Part shown: one piece after another, positions 1-6,729 of the stretch
Position numbering within the stretch: position 1 is the first letter of the stretch
Layout: the number at the start of each line of letters is the position of its first letter
Source of the DNA: Desulfobacterales bacterium
GTDB taxonomy: Bacteria > Desulfobacterota > Desulfobacteria > Desulfobacterales > Desulfosalsimonadaceae
Reading direction: 5' to 3'
Length of the DNA stretch: 7,771 nucleotides
Assembly: GCA_007135795.1 (NCBI GenBank)
Contig: SLIE01000093.1
Location: 1-7,771 of the forward strand
Notes under the pieces: model-generated
The model's database searches: none
Told to the model about the DNA's origin: nothing
Seen by the model: only the letters and a program-made list of their open reading frames with translations
Program-made: the position numbers and the translations under genes

Positions 1-68
1 GACGAGACTCGAACTCGCGACCTCCGGCGTGACAGGCCGGCGTTCTAACCAAACTGAACTACGCCCCC
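1..68 (-). tRNA. tRNA-Asp (anticodon GUC), 3' end cut by window edge
   Basis: Read on the minus strand, the gene begins GGGGGCG at 68, followed by TA at positions 8-9 and a D-arm with a GTTC/GAAC stem. The anticodon stem is CCGGC/GCCGG around the loop CTGTCAC, giving anticodon GTC. The T-arm has a GCGAG/CTCGT stem around TTCGAGT. The 3' half of the acceptor stem and the discriminator base lie outside the window. Placing TA at positions 8-9 puts the 5' end at 68 rather than 70. It follows tRNA-Val after 23 bases and is probably co-transcribed with it. Confidence 0.95.
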
Positions 69-91
69 GCATGTTTTTCAATTTTTAAGGC

Positions 92-167
92 TGGTAGGCG
101 GAACAGGGCTCGAACCTGTGACCTACGGCTTGTAAGGCCGCCGCTCTCCCAACTGAGCTACCCGCCC
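92..167 (-). tRNA. tRNA-Val (anticodon UAC)
   Basis: This is a complete 76-base cloverleaf on the minus strand. The acceptor GGGCGGG pairs with TCCGCCT, with G-U pairs at both ends of the stem. The D-stem is GCTC/GAGC, the anticodon stem GCGGC/GCCGT surrounds the loop CTTACAA (anticodon TAC), and the T-stem is ACAGG/CCTGT around TTCGAGC. The 3' CCA is encoded (92-94 on the plus strand). It reads valine GUA and probably other GUN codons. It is likely transcribed with tRNA-Asp from the promoter proposed at 262-290. Confidence 0.97.
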
Positions 168-261
168 GTGTTAAAACTTTTTGGCATTCGGTTCCGAGCT
201 GTCTTGTGAAACCGATTAATGCTTTTTGTTGCGAGCACTCTTTGCCGTTGTTAAAGATAGT

Positions 262-290
262 TTTCTACAGCTCTTGGGCTTGTTTGTCAA
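262..290 (-). promoter_or_regulatory. Candidate sigma-70-type promoter for the tRNA-Val/tRNA-Asp unit
   Basis: On the minus strand a perfect -35 box TTGACA (290-285) is followed after 17 bases by TAGAAA (267-262), which matches the -10 consensus at 4 of 6 positions. Transcription would start near 255, giving about 88 bases of leader before the tRNA-Val 5' end at 167. The site lies 28 bases beyond the lon stop codon. It is inferred from consensus only. Read-through from lon is an alternative, since no clear terminator is visible after lon. Confidence 0.5.
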
Positions 291-318
291 GATAAAAACA
301 TATCATTGTGACAAAATT

Positions 319-2718
319 TTAATGCCCGGTGAGCATGTTATTGCATCGGTCCGATTCCGCTTTATGAATCTGGAATTGTTCCGGGTTCTTATACAGGCAA
401 AGCTCATTTTCCATGATAATGGCGTGGCAGATGACTTCGTCCATATGCTCCACGGGGACGATTTCGATTTGCCGGGTGATCGATGCCGGTATTTCCTTGA
501 TATCCTTTTCATTCTCTTTTGGAATGAGCACCTTGGTGATGCCGCCCCTGTGTGCTGCGAGGATTTTCTCCTTCAGCCCACCGATGGGAAGTACCCGGCC
601 GCGAAGTGTAATTTCGCCGGTCATGGCAATTTGTCTGCGAATCGGCAGCTGGGCCAGGGTCGATATAATGGAGGTGCACATGGCAATGCCGGCGGATGGT
701 CCGTCTTTTGGCGTTGCACCTTCCGGAACGTGCACGTGGATATCGAACTTTTCGTAGAACTTCGGGTCGATGTTGAACTGTTCGGCCCGGGAACGCACGT
801 AGCTGATTGCAGCCCGCGCGGATTCCTGCATCACGTCGCCCAGTTTACCCGTTACCCGGAACTCGCCTTTGCCCGGCATGATGGCGCTTTCCACGAACAG
901 CAGTTCGCCGCCAAACTGGGTCCAGGCCAGGCCGACCACAATGCCGATCTGGTTTTTCTCCTCCACCTGGGTTCCCTTGTAAAGCAGCGGCCCCAGATAT
1001 TTCTGCACGGAGCGGGTATTGACATTTATGGCCCCGTCAGGTTCGGCCTTGGCGACCTTACGCGCAATTTTCCGGCATATCGACGAAATTGTCCGTTCGA
1101 GCCCGCGAACACCGGCTTCCCGGGTGTAATTCCGGATCAGCATGGCCAATGCGTTCTGGGAAAACTGTACGTTCTTGTCCTTGAGGCCGTTGGACTCAAT
1201 TTGTTTCGGGACCAGGAACTGTTGGGCAATATTGTTCTTTTCATATTCCGTGTAGCCGGGCAGCCGGATGATTTCCATGCGGTCCTGCAGGGGCAGGGGG
1301 ATATCCGGCAGGGTATTTGCCGTGGTCACGAACAATATATTGGACAGATCATAGTCCAGGTCGATGTAGTGATCGTTGAACGCGTAGTTCTGTTCCGGAT
1401 CGAGCACTTCGAGCATGGCCGCCGAGGGGTCTCCCCTGAAGTCCATGCTCATCTTGTCAATTTCGTCCAGGCAGAATACGGGGTTGTTGACGCCGGCCTT
1501 GCGAAGGGATTGCAATATCTTCCCTGGCATTGCGCCGATATAGGTGCGTCTGTGTCCCCGGATTTCAGCTTCGTCGCGGACGCCGCCCAGGGAAAGCCGG
1601 ATGAATTCGCGACCGGTGGCTCGGGCGATCGATTTCGCAAGCGATGTCTTGCCCACGCCTGGAGGGCCTACAAGACAAAGGATCGGTCCTCTTATTTTTT
1701 TAACCAGCGACTGAACGGCCAGGTATTCCAGGATTCGCTCTTTCGGGCGCTCCAGACCGTAGTGGTCTTCATCCAGAATTACTTCCGCCGCGTCGACATC
1801 TTCGGAAATCTCCGTTTCTTCATTCCACGGAAGGCTCAGGATCCATTCAACGTAGTTTCTTGTGACCGTGGCCTCGGCTGACATGGGGGACATGCGTTTG
1901 AGCTTTTTGAATTCCTGCAAGACCTTTTTTGTGGCCTCTTCGGTCATTTCTTTTTTGCTTATGCGCTCTTCAAGTTCCTTGAGTTCGTCTTCCTCGGCTT
2001 CATCTTCCCCCATCTCCTTTTTAATGGCACGGATCTGTTCGTTCAGATAGTAGTTTTTCTGGCTTTCTTCCATCTGTTTCTTGATCCGGCCCTTGATCTG
2101 CTGATCGGTTTTAAGGACAATGGTTTCCTGGTTGATGAGGTCGATCAAGAGGGCAAGCCGTTCATCCAGGGCGTCTGTTTCCAGGAGCTTCTGGTTGTCG
2201 GCCGTTTTAAACGAAAACTGGGCGGCACTGGTGTACAGAAACTGCACCGGGTCATTTATCGCCGCCACTTTATCGACGGTTTCATTGGATATGTTTTTGT
2301 GAAGCGCCGCATATCTTTTAAAACTGTCGAGGACATTCTTGAAATAAGCAGTTTTTGTTGAATCATCGATTTCCGGTTCTTCCATCAATTCAAGTTGAAC
2401 CTGGAAAAAACTCTGATTGTCAATGAATTTAACGATACGTGCCCGATGCTTTCCCTCCACCACGGTTTTCACCGTGCCATCCGGAAGACGCAGCATCTGG
2501 AGCACCTTTGCAACGGTGCCCGTGCGACTGATATCGGCCTGGTCGGGGTTATCTTCACCCGGGCTTGTTTGTGTCGCCAGGAATATATACTTGTCTTCCT
2601 CATTCATTGCCTGTGAAATGGCATTGATAGACATGGTCCTGCCGACAAAGAGCGGGGAGACCATGTACGGGAAAACAACGATATCACGCAAAGGCAACAA
2701 CGAGAGTATGGGTGTCAT
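319..2718 (-). CDS. lon: Lon ATP-dependent serine protease
   Basis: Lon is a cytoplasmic AAA+ protease that unfolds and degrades misfolded and selected regulatory proteins, normally as a hexamer. With the start chosen here it has 799 residues, typical of bacterial LonA. The N-terminal substrate-binding domain covers about residues 3-195, followed by a charged coiled-coil linker at about 216-255. The AAA+ module has Walker A GPPGVGKT (351-358), Walker B VFCLDE (414-419) and the sensor-2 region REAGVRGLER (533-542). The protease domain carries the Ser-Lys dyad: Ser675 in PKDGPSAG and Lys718 in GGLKEK, 43 residues apart as in E. coli. The ATG at 2718 is chosen because GGAG lies 5 bases upstream and the protein then begins MTPILSLLPLRDIVVFP, usual for the family. 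An in-frame ATG at 2763 has no ribosome binding site and sits at the predicted transcription start. It is the last protease gene of the cluster, with its own promoter. A tail of about 32 residues follows the conserved C-terminal helix. Confidence 0.97.
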   Translation of the reverse strand: MTPILSLLPLRDIVVFPYMVSPLFVGRTMSINAISQAMNEEDKYIFLATQTSPGEDNPDQADISRTGTVAKVLQMLRLPDGTVKTVVEGKHRARIVKFIDNQSFFQVQLELMEEPEIDDSTKTAYFKNVLDSFKRYAALHKNISNETVDKVAAINDPVQFLYTSAAQFSFKTADNQKLLETDALDERLALLIDLINQETIVLKTDQQIKGRIKKQMEESQKNYYLNEQIRAIKKEMGEDEAEEDELKELEERISKKEMTEEATKKVLQEFKKLKRMSPMSAEATVTRNYVEWILSLPWNEETEISEDVDAAEVILDEDHYGLERPKERILEYLAVQSLVKKIRGPILCLVGPPGVGKTSLAKSIARATGREFIRLSLGGVRDEAEIRGHRRTYIGAMPGKILQSLRKAGVNNPVFCLDEIDKMSMDFRGDPSAAMLEVLDPEQNYAFNDHYIDLDYDLSNILFVTTANTLPDIPLPLQDRMEIIRLPGYTEYEKNNIAQQFLVPKQIESNGLKDKNVQFSQNALAMLIRNYTREAGVRGLERTISSICRKIARKVAKAEPDGAINVNTRSVQKYLGPLLYKGTQVEEKNQIGIVVGLAWTQFGGELLFVESAIMPGKGEFRVTGKLGDVMQESARAAISYVRSRAEQFNIDPKFYEKFDIHVHVPEGATPKDGPSAGIAMCTSIISTLAQLPIRRQIAMTGEITLRGRVLPIGGLKEKILAAHRGGITKVLIPKENEKDIKEIPASITRQIEIVPVEHMDEVICHAIIMENELCLYKNPEQFQIHKAESDRCNNMLTGH

Positions 2719-2723
2719 AGCAA

Positions 2724-2727
2724 CTCC
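2724..2727 (-). promoter_or_regulatory. Ribosome binding site that decides the lon start
   Basis: On the minus strand GGAG is followed by TTGCT and then the ATG at 2718, a spacing of 5 bases. No comparable site precedes the upstream in-frame ATG at 2763. The site therefore favours the shorter, 799-residue Lon. Confidence 0.75.
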
Positions 2728-2769
2728 ATCTGTTTGCCTGAATATTTTTGGTATTTGTATCATAGTCGT

Positions 2770-2796
2770 ATCTTATATGAATAAATAAATTGTCAA
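2770..2796 (-). promoter_or_regulatory. Candidate lon promoter
   Basis: The minus strand shows a perfect -35 box TTGACA (2796-2791), a 15-base spacer and TAAGAT (2775-2770), a 4-of-6 match to the -10 consensus. The spacer is shorter than the ideal 17. The predicted transcript would start near 2763, leaving a leader of about 45 bases before the ATG at 2718. The -35 box overlaps the T-run of the hairpin at 2794-2837. I see no heat-shock sigma-32 box pair and no CIRCE element in this gap. Confidence 0.55.
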
Positions 2797-2837
2797 AAAG
2801 CCTTTGCCGGCAAACCGGTTGTAACGCGGGCTTTTTG
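2794..2837 (-). terminator. Terminator-like hairpin after clpX, bidirectional in form
   Basis: A perfect 9-base inverted repeat, CAAAAAGCC at 2794-2802 and GGCTTTTTG at 2829-2837, encloses 26 bases that include the palindrome TTTGCCGGCAAA (2803-2814). On the minus strand the right arm ends in GGCTTTTTG, the usual look of an intrinsic terminator, although the T-run is only five long and is paired to the A-run of the other arm. It lies about 130 bases after the clpX stop. It would separate clpX transcription from the lon promoter, whose -35 box begins inside the T-run. Confidence 0.5.
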
Positions 2838-2853
2838 TAATCATTAGGGCGCA

Positions 2854-2881
2854 ATTCAGCTGCAATGCTCAGTAGCTGAAT
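2854..2881. repeat. Perfect 8-base inverted repeat in the clpX-lon gap
   Basis: ATTCAGCT at 2854-2861 is mirrored by AGCTGAAT at 2874-2881 with a 12-base loop. No T-run follows on either strand, so a simple intrinsic terminator is unlikely. It could be an operator for lon, located about 60 bases upstream of its -35 box, or an mRNA 3' stabilising stem for clpX. The role is unknown. Confidence 0.4.
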
Positions 2882-2906
2882 CTGGTCGCGGTTGCGGTTG
2901 AGATGA

Positions 2907-2929
2907 GATCCTTTTGTATTTTAAGGATC
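2907..2929. repeat. Perfect 7-base inverted repeat just after clpX
   Basis: GATCCTT at 2907-2913 pairs with AAGGATC at 2923-2929 across an A/T-rich loop of 9 bases. It lies about 41 bases downstream of the clpX stop codon. It may form a hairpin in the 3' end of the clpX message. There is no clear T-run, so termination here is doubtful. Confidence 0.35.
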
Positions 2930-2970
2930 AATAAAATAACGAAGACATTCGGTTTGATTGTGTATGATTT

Positions 2971-4230
2971 TTATGCCTGCTTTTTGGTCTTTTGTTGCTG
3001 TTCATACAGCAATATCGGCTCTTCCTTATGGAGAATCACTTCCTCTCCAACGACGCATTCCTTTACACCGGTCAGGGAAGGGAGTTCGTACATGATATCG
3101 AGCATGCTGGCTTCGATAATTGCACGTAGTCCCCGCGCACCGGAGTTTCTTTTTGCACTTTCCCCGGCGATTGCCCCGAGGGCGCTATCGGTGAATCTCA
3201 GATTCACGCCTTCGAGTTCGAACAGTTTCTTGAACTGCTTGATCAGCGCATTTTTCGGTTCCGTGAGAATACGGATCAATGCGGCTTCATCAAGGCTCTG
3301 CAATGTTGCGATGATCGGCAACCTGCCAACGAATTCGGGGATCAGGCCGAACTTTACCAGGTCCTCGGTTTCAACCATTGGGAGCAGATCAGTGGCAAGT
3401 CTCTCTTTCTGGCTGGTGATCGTGGCCCCAAACCCCATGGAACGGGAACCGGTTCGTTGTTCTATGATTTTATCAAGTCCATTAAAGGTCCCGCCGCAGA
3501 TAAACAGGATGTTGCTGGTATCGACTTTCACGAAATCCTGTTGCGGGTGCTTGCGTCCGCCCTTGGGGGGTACGCTTGCGAGTGTCCCTTCAATGATTTT
3601 CAAAAGCGCCTGCTGGACCCCTTCCCCGGAAACATCGCGAGTAATGGACGGGTTGTCCGACATCATGGCGATTTTGTCTATTTCATCGATATACACAATG
3701 CCGCGCTGTGCTTTTTCCACATCGTAATCCGCGTTCTGCAGCAGCGCCAGTATAATATTTTCAACATCTTCCCCAACGTAGCCGGCTTCGGTCAGGCTGG
3801 TGGCATCCGCTATGGTAAACGGCACATTGAGAAACCGGGCCAGCGTTTGCGCAAGGAGCGTTTTACCGCTTCCGGTGGGGCCGATAAGGCATATGTTGCT
3901 TTTCTGAAGTTCAACGTCGTTTGCCCCCGTTCCGGAATCAAGCCGCTTGTAGTGATTGTGCACGGCAACGGATAAAATCTTCTTGGCATGATCCTGCTGG
4001 ATGACGTACCCGTCCAGCTGTTCCTTGATCTCCATGGGGGTCATGCCGCGATTGGATACATCCGTCTCCTTGACGTTTTCTTCTTCTATGATTTCACTGC
4101 ACAGTTGAATACATTCATCGCATATATATACAGCAGGGCCGGCAATGAGCTTTTTAACCTCCTGCTGATTCTTTCCGCAAAATGAGCAGAAAAGGTTATC
4201 GTTTCCATCTCCGCCCTTGTAAGATGACAT
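2971..4230 (-). CDS. clpX: ClpX, ATP-dependent unfoldase subunit of ClpXP
   Basis: ClpX forms a hexameric AAA+ ring that recognises degradation tags, unfolds the substrate and feeds it into ClpP. The protein has 419 residues, normal for the family. The N-terminal zinc-binding domain has its four cysteines at 15, 18, 37 and 40. The AAA+ domain shows Walker A GPTGSGKT (117-124), the pore-1 loop GYVG (150-153), Walker B with Asp182-Glu183, the pore-2 region near 195-206, an RKH loop at 226-228 and a sensor-2 GARGLR (364-369). The ClpP-docking loop reads MGF (265-267) where E. coli has IGF. The ATG is preceded by GAGGAGG with 8 bases spacing. The gene starts 3 bases after the clpP stop, so the two are co-transcribed and probably translationally linked. 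The C-terminus is rich in Gln and Lys, as often seen. Confidence 0.98.
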   Translation of the reverse strand: MSSYKGGDGNDNLFCSFCGKNQQEVKKLIAGPAVYICDECIQLCSEIIEEENVKETDVSNRGMTPMEIKEQLDGYVIQQDHAKKILSVAVHNHYKRLDSGTGANDVELQKSNICLIGPTGSGKTLLAQTLARFLNVPFTIADATSLTEAGYVGEDVENIILALLQNADYDVEKAQRGIVYIDEIDKIAMMSDNPSITRDVSGEGVQQALLKIIEGTLASVPPKGGRKHPQQDFVKVDTSNILFICGGTFNGLDKIIEQRTGSRSMGFGATITSQKERLATDLLPMVETEDLVKFGLIPEFVGRLPIIATLQSLDEAALIRILTEPKNALIKQFKKLFELEGVNLRFTDSALGAIAGESAKRNSGARGLRAIIEASMLDIMYELPSLTGVKECVVGEEVILHKEEPILLYEQQQKTKKQA

Positions 4231-4233
4231 AAT

Positions 4234-4851
4234 CTAGGCCTCCTCGTCTGGTGGTGTATCGTAGAGATCGTCACGGTTGTTGATCACGTGATCCACGATC
4301 CCGTATTCTTTTGCTTCAAGGCCGCCCATGAAAAAATCACGGTCCGTGTCCTGCTCGACCCGGGAGAGATCCTGTTTCGTATGAAATGCCAGTATCTCAT
4401 TCAGCCTGCCGCGCAGACGGATAATTTCCTCCGCCTGAATTTTGATGTCTGATGCCTGTCCCTGAACGCCACCCATCGGCTGATGAATCATTATCCGGGA
4501 ATTGGGCAGGGAATACCGTTTACCCGCGGCGCCCGCGGCAAGGAGTACCGCACCCATGCTGGCGGCCTGGCCGATGCACACGGTTGCGATATCCGGTTTT
4601 ATGTATTGCATGGTATCGTAAATGGCCATGCCCGATGTGACCGAGCCGCCCGGTGAGTTCACGTAAAAGTTAATATCCTTGTCCGGATCATCGGACTCCA
4701 GGAAAAGAAGTTGCGCGATGAGCAGGTTGGCAATTTCGTCATTGATCGGTGTTCCAAGAAATACAATACGATCCTTTAAAAGGCGTGAAAATATATCGTA
4801 AGCCCTTTCGCCCTTGCTGGTTTGCTCTATGACCATCGGAATCAGCGGCAA
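4234..4851 (-). CDS. clpP: ClpP, proteolytic subunit of the Clp protease, TTG start
   Basis: ClpP is a serine peptidase that forms a two-ring tetradecameric chamber and degrades chains delivered by ClpX (or ClpA/ClpC, if present). The protein has 205 residues. The catalytic triad is visible: Ser98 in GQAASMGA, His123 in IMIHQP and Asp172 in DRDFF, numbering one higher than in the mature E. coli enzyme. The VNSPGGSV oxyanion-strand motif is at about 64-71. The start is the TTG at 4851: AAGGAG lies 8 bases upstream, and the resulting N-terminus [20 protein letters not shown] is the standard family start. The next ATG, five codons later, would be 23 bases from that site and would lose the axial-loop residues. 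No long propeptide is present. The gene is 56 bases after tig and overlaps the clpX ribosome binding site. Confidence 0.98.
   Translation of the reverse strand: MPLIPMVIEQTSKGERAYDIFSRLLKDRIVFLGTPINDEIANLLIAQLLFLESDDPDKDINFYVNSPGGSVTSGMAIYDTMQYIKPDIATVCIGQAASMGAVLLAAGAAGKRYSLPNSRIMIHQPMGGVQGQASDIKIQAEEIIRLRGRLNEILAFHTKQDLSRVEQDTDRDFFMGGLEAKEYGIVDHVINNRDDLYDTPPDEEA
4239..4245 (-). promoter_or_regulatory. clpX ribosome binding site inside the 3' end of clpP
   Basis: GAGGAGG on the minus strand is formed by the two GAG glutamate codons and the first base of the final GCC alanine codon of clpP. It lies 8 bases before the clpX ATG. Ribosomes finishing clpP would therefore pass over the clpX initiation site, which fits translational coupling. 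Confidence 0.75.
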
Positions 4852-4859
4852 TTTTTTAT

Positions 4860-4865
4860 CTCCTT
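4860..4865 (-). promoter_or_regulatory. clpP ribosome binding site that decides the TTG start
   Basis: AAGGAG on the minus strand is followed by 8 bases (ATAAAAAA) and then TTG at 4851-4849. The A-rich spacer should be unstructured. The position excludes the in-frame ATG at 4836 as the main start. Confidence 0.8.
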
Positions 4866-4907
4866 CCTGACAATAACGGTTTCTTGAAAGTGGTTTGATT
4901 TTTCCAT

Positions 4908-6251
4908 TTACTCAGGTTTTTCGGATCCGCCGTCAGTGTTTTCTTCTGCTTTTTTATCTTCGGGTTTAACCGTTTCAACCGTTGCATGATTAATAATAAG
5001 ATCTACCGCCTTTTTTTCAAGTAGGGCGATTTTGAAACCATCTTGTTTTTCCGGGTTTTCTTTATAGAATTTTTTTATAAAATCTAATGGTTGACCAATC
5101 ATGCCAGAAAGTTTTTCATATTCGGCATCAAGTTCCTCATCCGAAACGTCAAGCTTTTCCTGCTCGATGATCTTGTTGAGCAGGAGGTGCCGTTTTGCCT
5201 GCTGCTCTGCAATGGGCCGGTACTGTTGGTCCAATATTTCACGGGTCAGCCCAACCTGCTCCATGGAGATCCCGTTTTGAGCAAATTTGTGCTCGGTATC
5301 TCTGGCGATTTCATCGAGTTCATGTCGAACCATAACATTAGGCACTTCAAAATCATTTTCAAGGAGTTTTTTGAATATTTGTTCCTGCATCTCCTGGTCG
5401 GTTCGCTTGTCATACCCCTGGCGCAGGTTCTTTTCAATTTCCGCACGCAGATCCCCAATCGTTTCATACGGGCCGAAATTCTTGGCAAACGCATCATCGA
5501 TGGGGGGCAATACCTCTTTTTTGATCTCTTTCAAGGTCACCTTGAAAACGATTTCCTGTCCTGCAAGATCCTTGTTGGAAAAATCAGCAGGGAAGGAAAC
5601 CGTGATTTCCTTGTTCTCACCGGGTTTCATGCCGATAAGTGCCTTGTCGAATGTTTCCGTAAACGCGTTGTCCCCGATCTTGATTGAATGATCGGCCGTA
5701 AACGCCGTGGGCGCGAATGGTTCGCCATCTTTGAACCCTTCGTAATCAATAACAGTATAATCGCCTTCTTCAGCGCCGCGGTCTTCTGTTATCGGCAGGT
5801 ATTCGGCCAGGTGCTTGCTGAGCATCTCCACCTGGGCATCGATTTCACTCTCATCGATCTGGTAGTCTGTTTTTTTGAGATCGAGCCCTTTGAAATCAAC
5901 TTCCGGGAGTTCGGGTTTCAACTCCACCGTGGCGGTGTACTTGAAACCGGACTCAGGATCGAGCTCGGGTGTGTCGAGATCGGAGGTGTCGAGTACAGGA
6001 AGTTCGGTTTCCTTGATTGCCTGCGGGAACGAGTTCTGGATTAAATTGCTGATCACATCGGAATGGACATCTTTCTGAAAATGCCTCACCAGGACCGAGC
6101 GGGGGACTTTACCGGGGCGGTATCCCTTGATCTTGGCTTTTTGCTGAAGGTCCTTATATGCGGAATCCAGTTGTTTAGACACTTCTTCTTTGGGAATTTC
6201 AACATGGATCTTTTTCTTGACGGCGCTCACTTCCTCTACTGTAACTTGCAT
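4908..6251 (-). CDS. tig: Trigger factor, ribosome-associated chaperone and prolyl isomerase
   Basis: Trigger factor binds near the ribosomal exit tunnel, shields nascent chains and has peptidyl-prolyl cis-trans isomerase activity. The protein has 447 residues, close to the family norm. The N-terminal ribosome-binding domain (about 1-115) contains the signature loop GYRPGKVP (43-50), where most homologues have GFR. The FKBP-type isomerase domain covers about 160-246, with the conserved IGxxxFxxxFxxALIGM-type stretch at about 192-208. The helical C-terminal chaperone domain (about 250-430) follows, ending in a charged, disordered-looking tail. The ATG at 6251 is preceded by AAAGGA with 5 bases spacing. 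It heads the tig-clpP-clpX cluster, an arrangement that is conserved across many bacteria. A perfect TATAAT lies just upstream. Confidence 0.97.
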   Translation of the reverse strand: MQVTVEEVSAVKKKIHVEIPKEEVSKQLDSAYKDLQQKAKIKGYRPGKVPRSVLVRHFQKDVHSDVISNLIQNSFPQAIKETELPVLDTSDLDTPELDPESGFKYTATVELKPELPEVDFKGLDLKKTDYQIDESEIDAQVEMLSKHLAEYLPITEDRGAEEGDYTVIDYEGFKDGEPFAPTAFTADHSIKIGDNAFTETFDKALIGMKPGENKEITVSFPADFSNKDLAGQEIVFKVTLKEIKKEVLPPIDDAFAKNFGPYETIGDLRAEIEKNLRQGYDKRTDQEMQEQIFKKLLENDFEVPNVMVRHELDEIARDTEHKFAQNGISMEQVGLTREILDQQYRPIAEQQAKRHLLLNKIIEQEKLDVSDEELDAEYEKLSGMIGQPLDFIKKFYKENPEKQDGFKIALLEKKAVDLIINHATVETVKPEDKKAEENTDGGSEKPE

Positions 6252-6269
6252 GATTATCCTTTCTTCGGC

Positions 6270-6275
6270 ATTATA
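6270..6275 (-). promoter_or_regulatory. Candidate -10 box of the tig promoter
   Basis: A perfect TATAAT is present on the minus strand 18 bases before the tig ATG. No good -35 box is seen 16-18 bases upstream: the best options (ACATTT, GACATT) are poor. If used, transcription would start near 6263 and the leader would be only about 12 bases, starting right at the ribosome binding site. Transcription from tRNA-Leu through to tig is an alternative. Confidence 0.35.
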
Positions 6276-6342
6276 TTGAAATATTTAAATGGAAATGTCC
6301 GGAAAAAAACAAAAGCGGCCGAGGAAAAACAAAAAACACGGT

Positions 6343-6426
6343 TGGTGCGAGAGGGGAGACTCGAACTCCCACTCATGAAGAGCTGGATCCTAAGTCCAGT
6401 GCGTCTACCAATTCCGCCACTCTCGC
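6343..6426 (-). tRNA. tRNA-Leu (anticodon UAG)
   Basis: This is a complete class II tRNA of 84 bases on the minus strand with encoded CCA. The acceptor GCGAGAG pairs perfectly with CTCTCGC. The anticodon stem CTGGA/TCCAG surrounds CTTAGGA (anticodon TAG), reading CUA and related leucine codons. The long variable arm forms CTC/GAG around TTCAT, as expected for leucine tRNA. The T-stem is GGGAG/CTCCC around TTCGAGT. It lies 91 bases upstream of tig in the same orientation, and the T-rich stretches after it (6301-6342) may end its transcription. Confidence 0.97.
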
Positions 6427-6559
6427 ATGTAATTTCGCTTTATTTTTCTTTGCCGCTTCTGTAAGTAAAAAACTGATGGTTGGGTTTCATGTCCGCTGGT
6501 TTTCGACTCACTGGTATTCAGTTCACCGGATCCCGTTCCCGGACAAGTTGCCATCAGCT

Positions 6560-6602
6560 TTGTCATCGATTTGTTATATTGTCATAAACTTGTTATGTGT
6601 CA
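6560..6602 (+). promoter_or_regulatory. Tandem direct repeats resembling paired PhoB/OmpR-type boxes
   Basis: Two 19-base units, at 6561-6579 and 6580-6598, agree at 15 of 19 positions. Each contains TGTCAT followed by TGTTAT with starts 11 bases apart. A further TGTCA begins at 6598. Direct repeats with 11-base period are the typical target of PhoB/OmpR-family regulators, and 6579-6596 resembles the E. coli Pho box at about 13-14 of 18 positions. The array ends about 36 bases upstream of the proposed amidase -35 box. The regulator is inferred, not shown. The low sequence complexity means chance similarity is possible. Confidence 0.35.
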
Positions 6603-6637
6603 GCGATGATGGTTTTTGTTTATTTTCTATCAACTTA

Positions 6638-6666
6638 TTGAGATTATAGCAAAAAAGATTTAAGAT
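6638..6666 (+). promoter_or_regulatory. Candidate promoter of the amidase gene
   Basis: TTGAGA (6638-6643, 5 of 6 to the -35 consensus) is followed after exactly 17 bases by TAAGAT (6661-6666, 4 of 6 to the -10 consensus). TAAGAT is also the -10 proposed for lon in this window. Transcription would start near 6673, giving a leader of about 57 bases. A weaker pair, TTGTCA at 6560-6565 and CATAAA at 6583-6588, lies farther upstream inside the repeat array. The rest of the 6427-6729 gap shows no credible gene. Confidence 0.5.
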
Positions 6667-6729
6667 GGGTTCAAGGTAATATTAATTTGCCGGAGTGTCA
6701 AGCAAAAAACAGGGGAACTACTGCATATT

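Noticed and set aside
226..1881. Long open frame of 551 codons on the plus strand opposite lon
   Set aside because: It is fully antisense to a clear, intact Lon. Its translation is low-complexity in style (rich in Phe, His, Arg, Gly) with no recognisable domain, and it is explained by codon bias of lon on the other strand.
2719..2970. Possible heat-shock control of lon (sigma-32 promoter or CIRCE)
   Set aside because: I looked for CTTGAA/CCCCAT pairs with proper spacing and for the TTAGCACTC inverted repeat. Only loose fragments such as CCCTAAT were found, with wrong spacing.
6427..6480. Promoter for tRNA-Leu
   Set aside because: Only weak hexamers were seen on the minus strand (for example TTTACT with AAAATA), not enough to place a promoter.
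6490..6588. ORF of 32 codons in the tRNA-Leu/amidase gap
   Set aside because: There is no ribosome binding site, the product has no recognisable features, and it runs through the repeat array and promoter region.
6551..6612. CCATCA/TGATGG inverted repeat followed by T5
   Set aside because: The arms are only 6 bases and about 50 bases apart, so a stable terminator hairpin is unlikely. The direct repeat pattern explains this region better.
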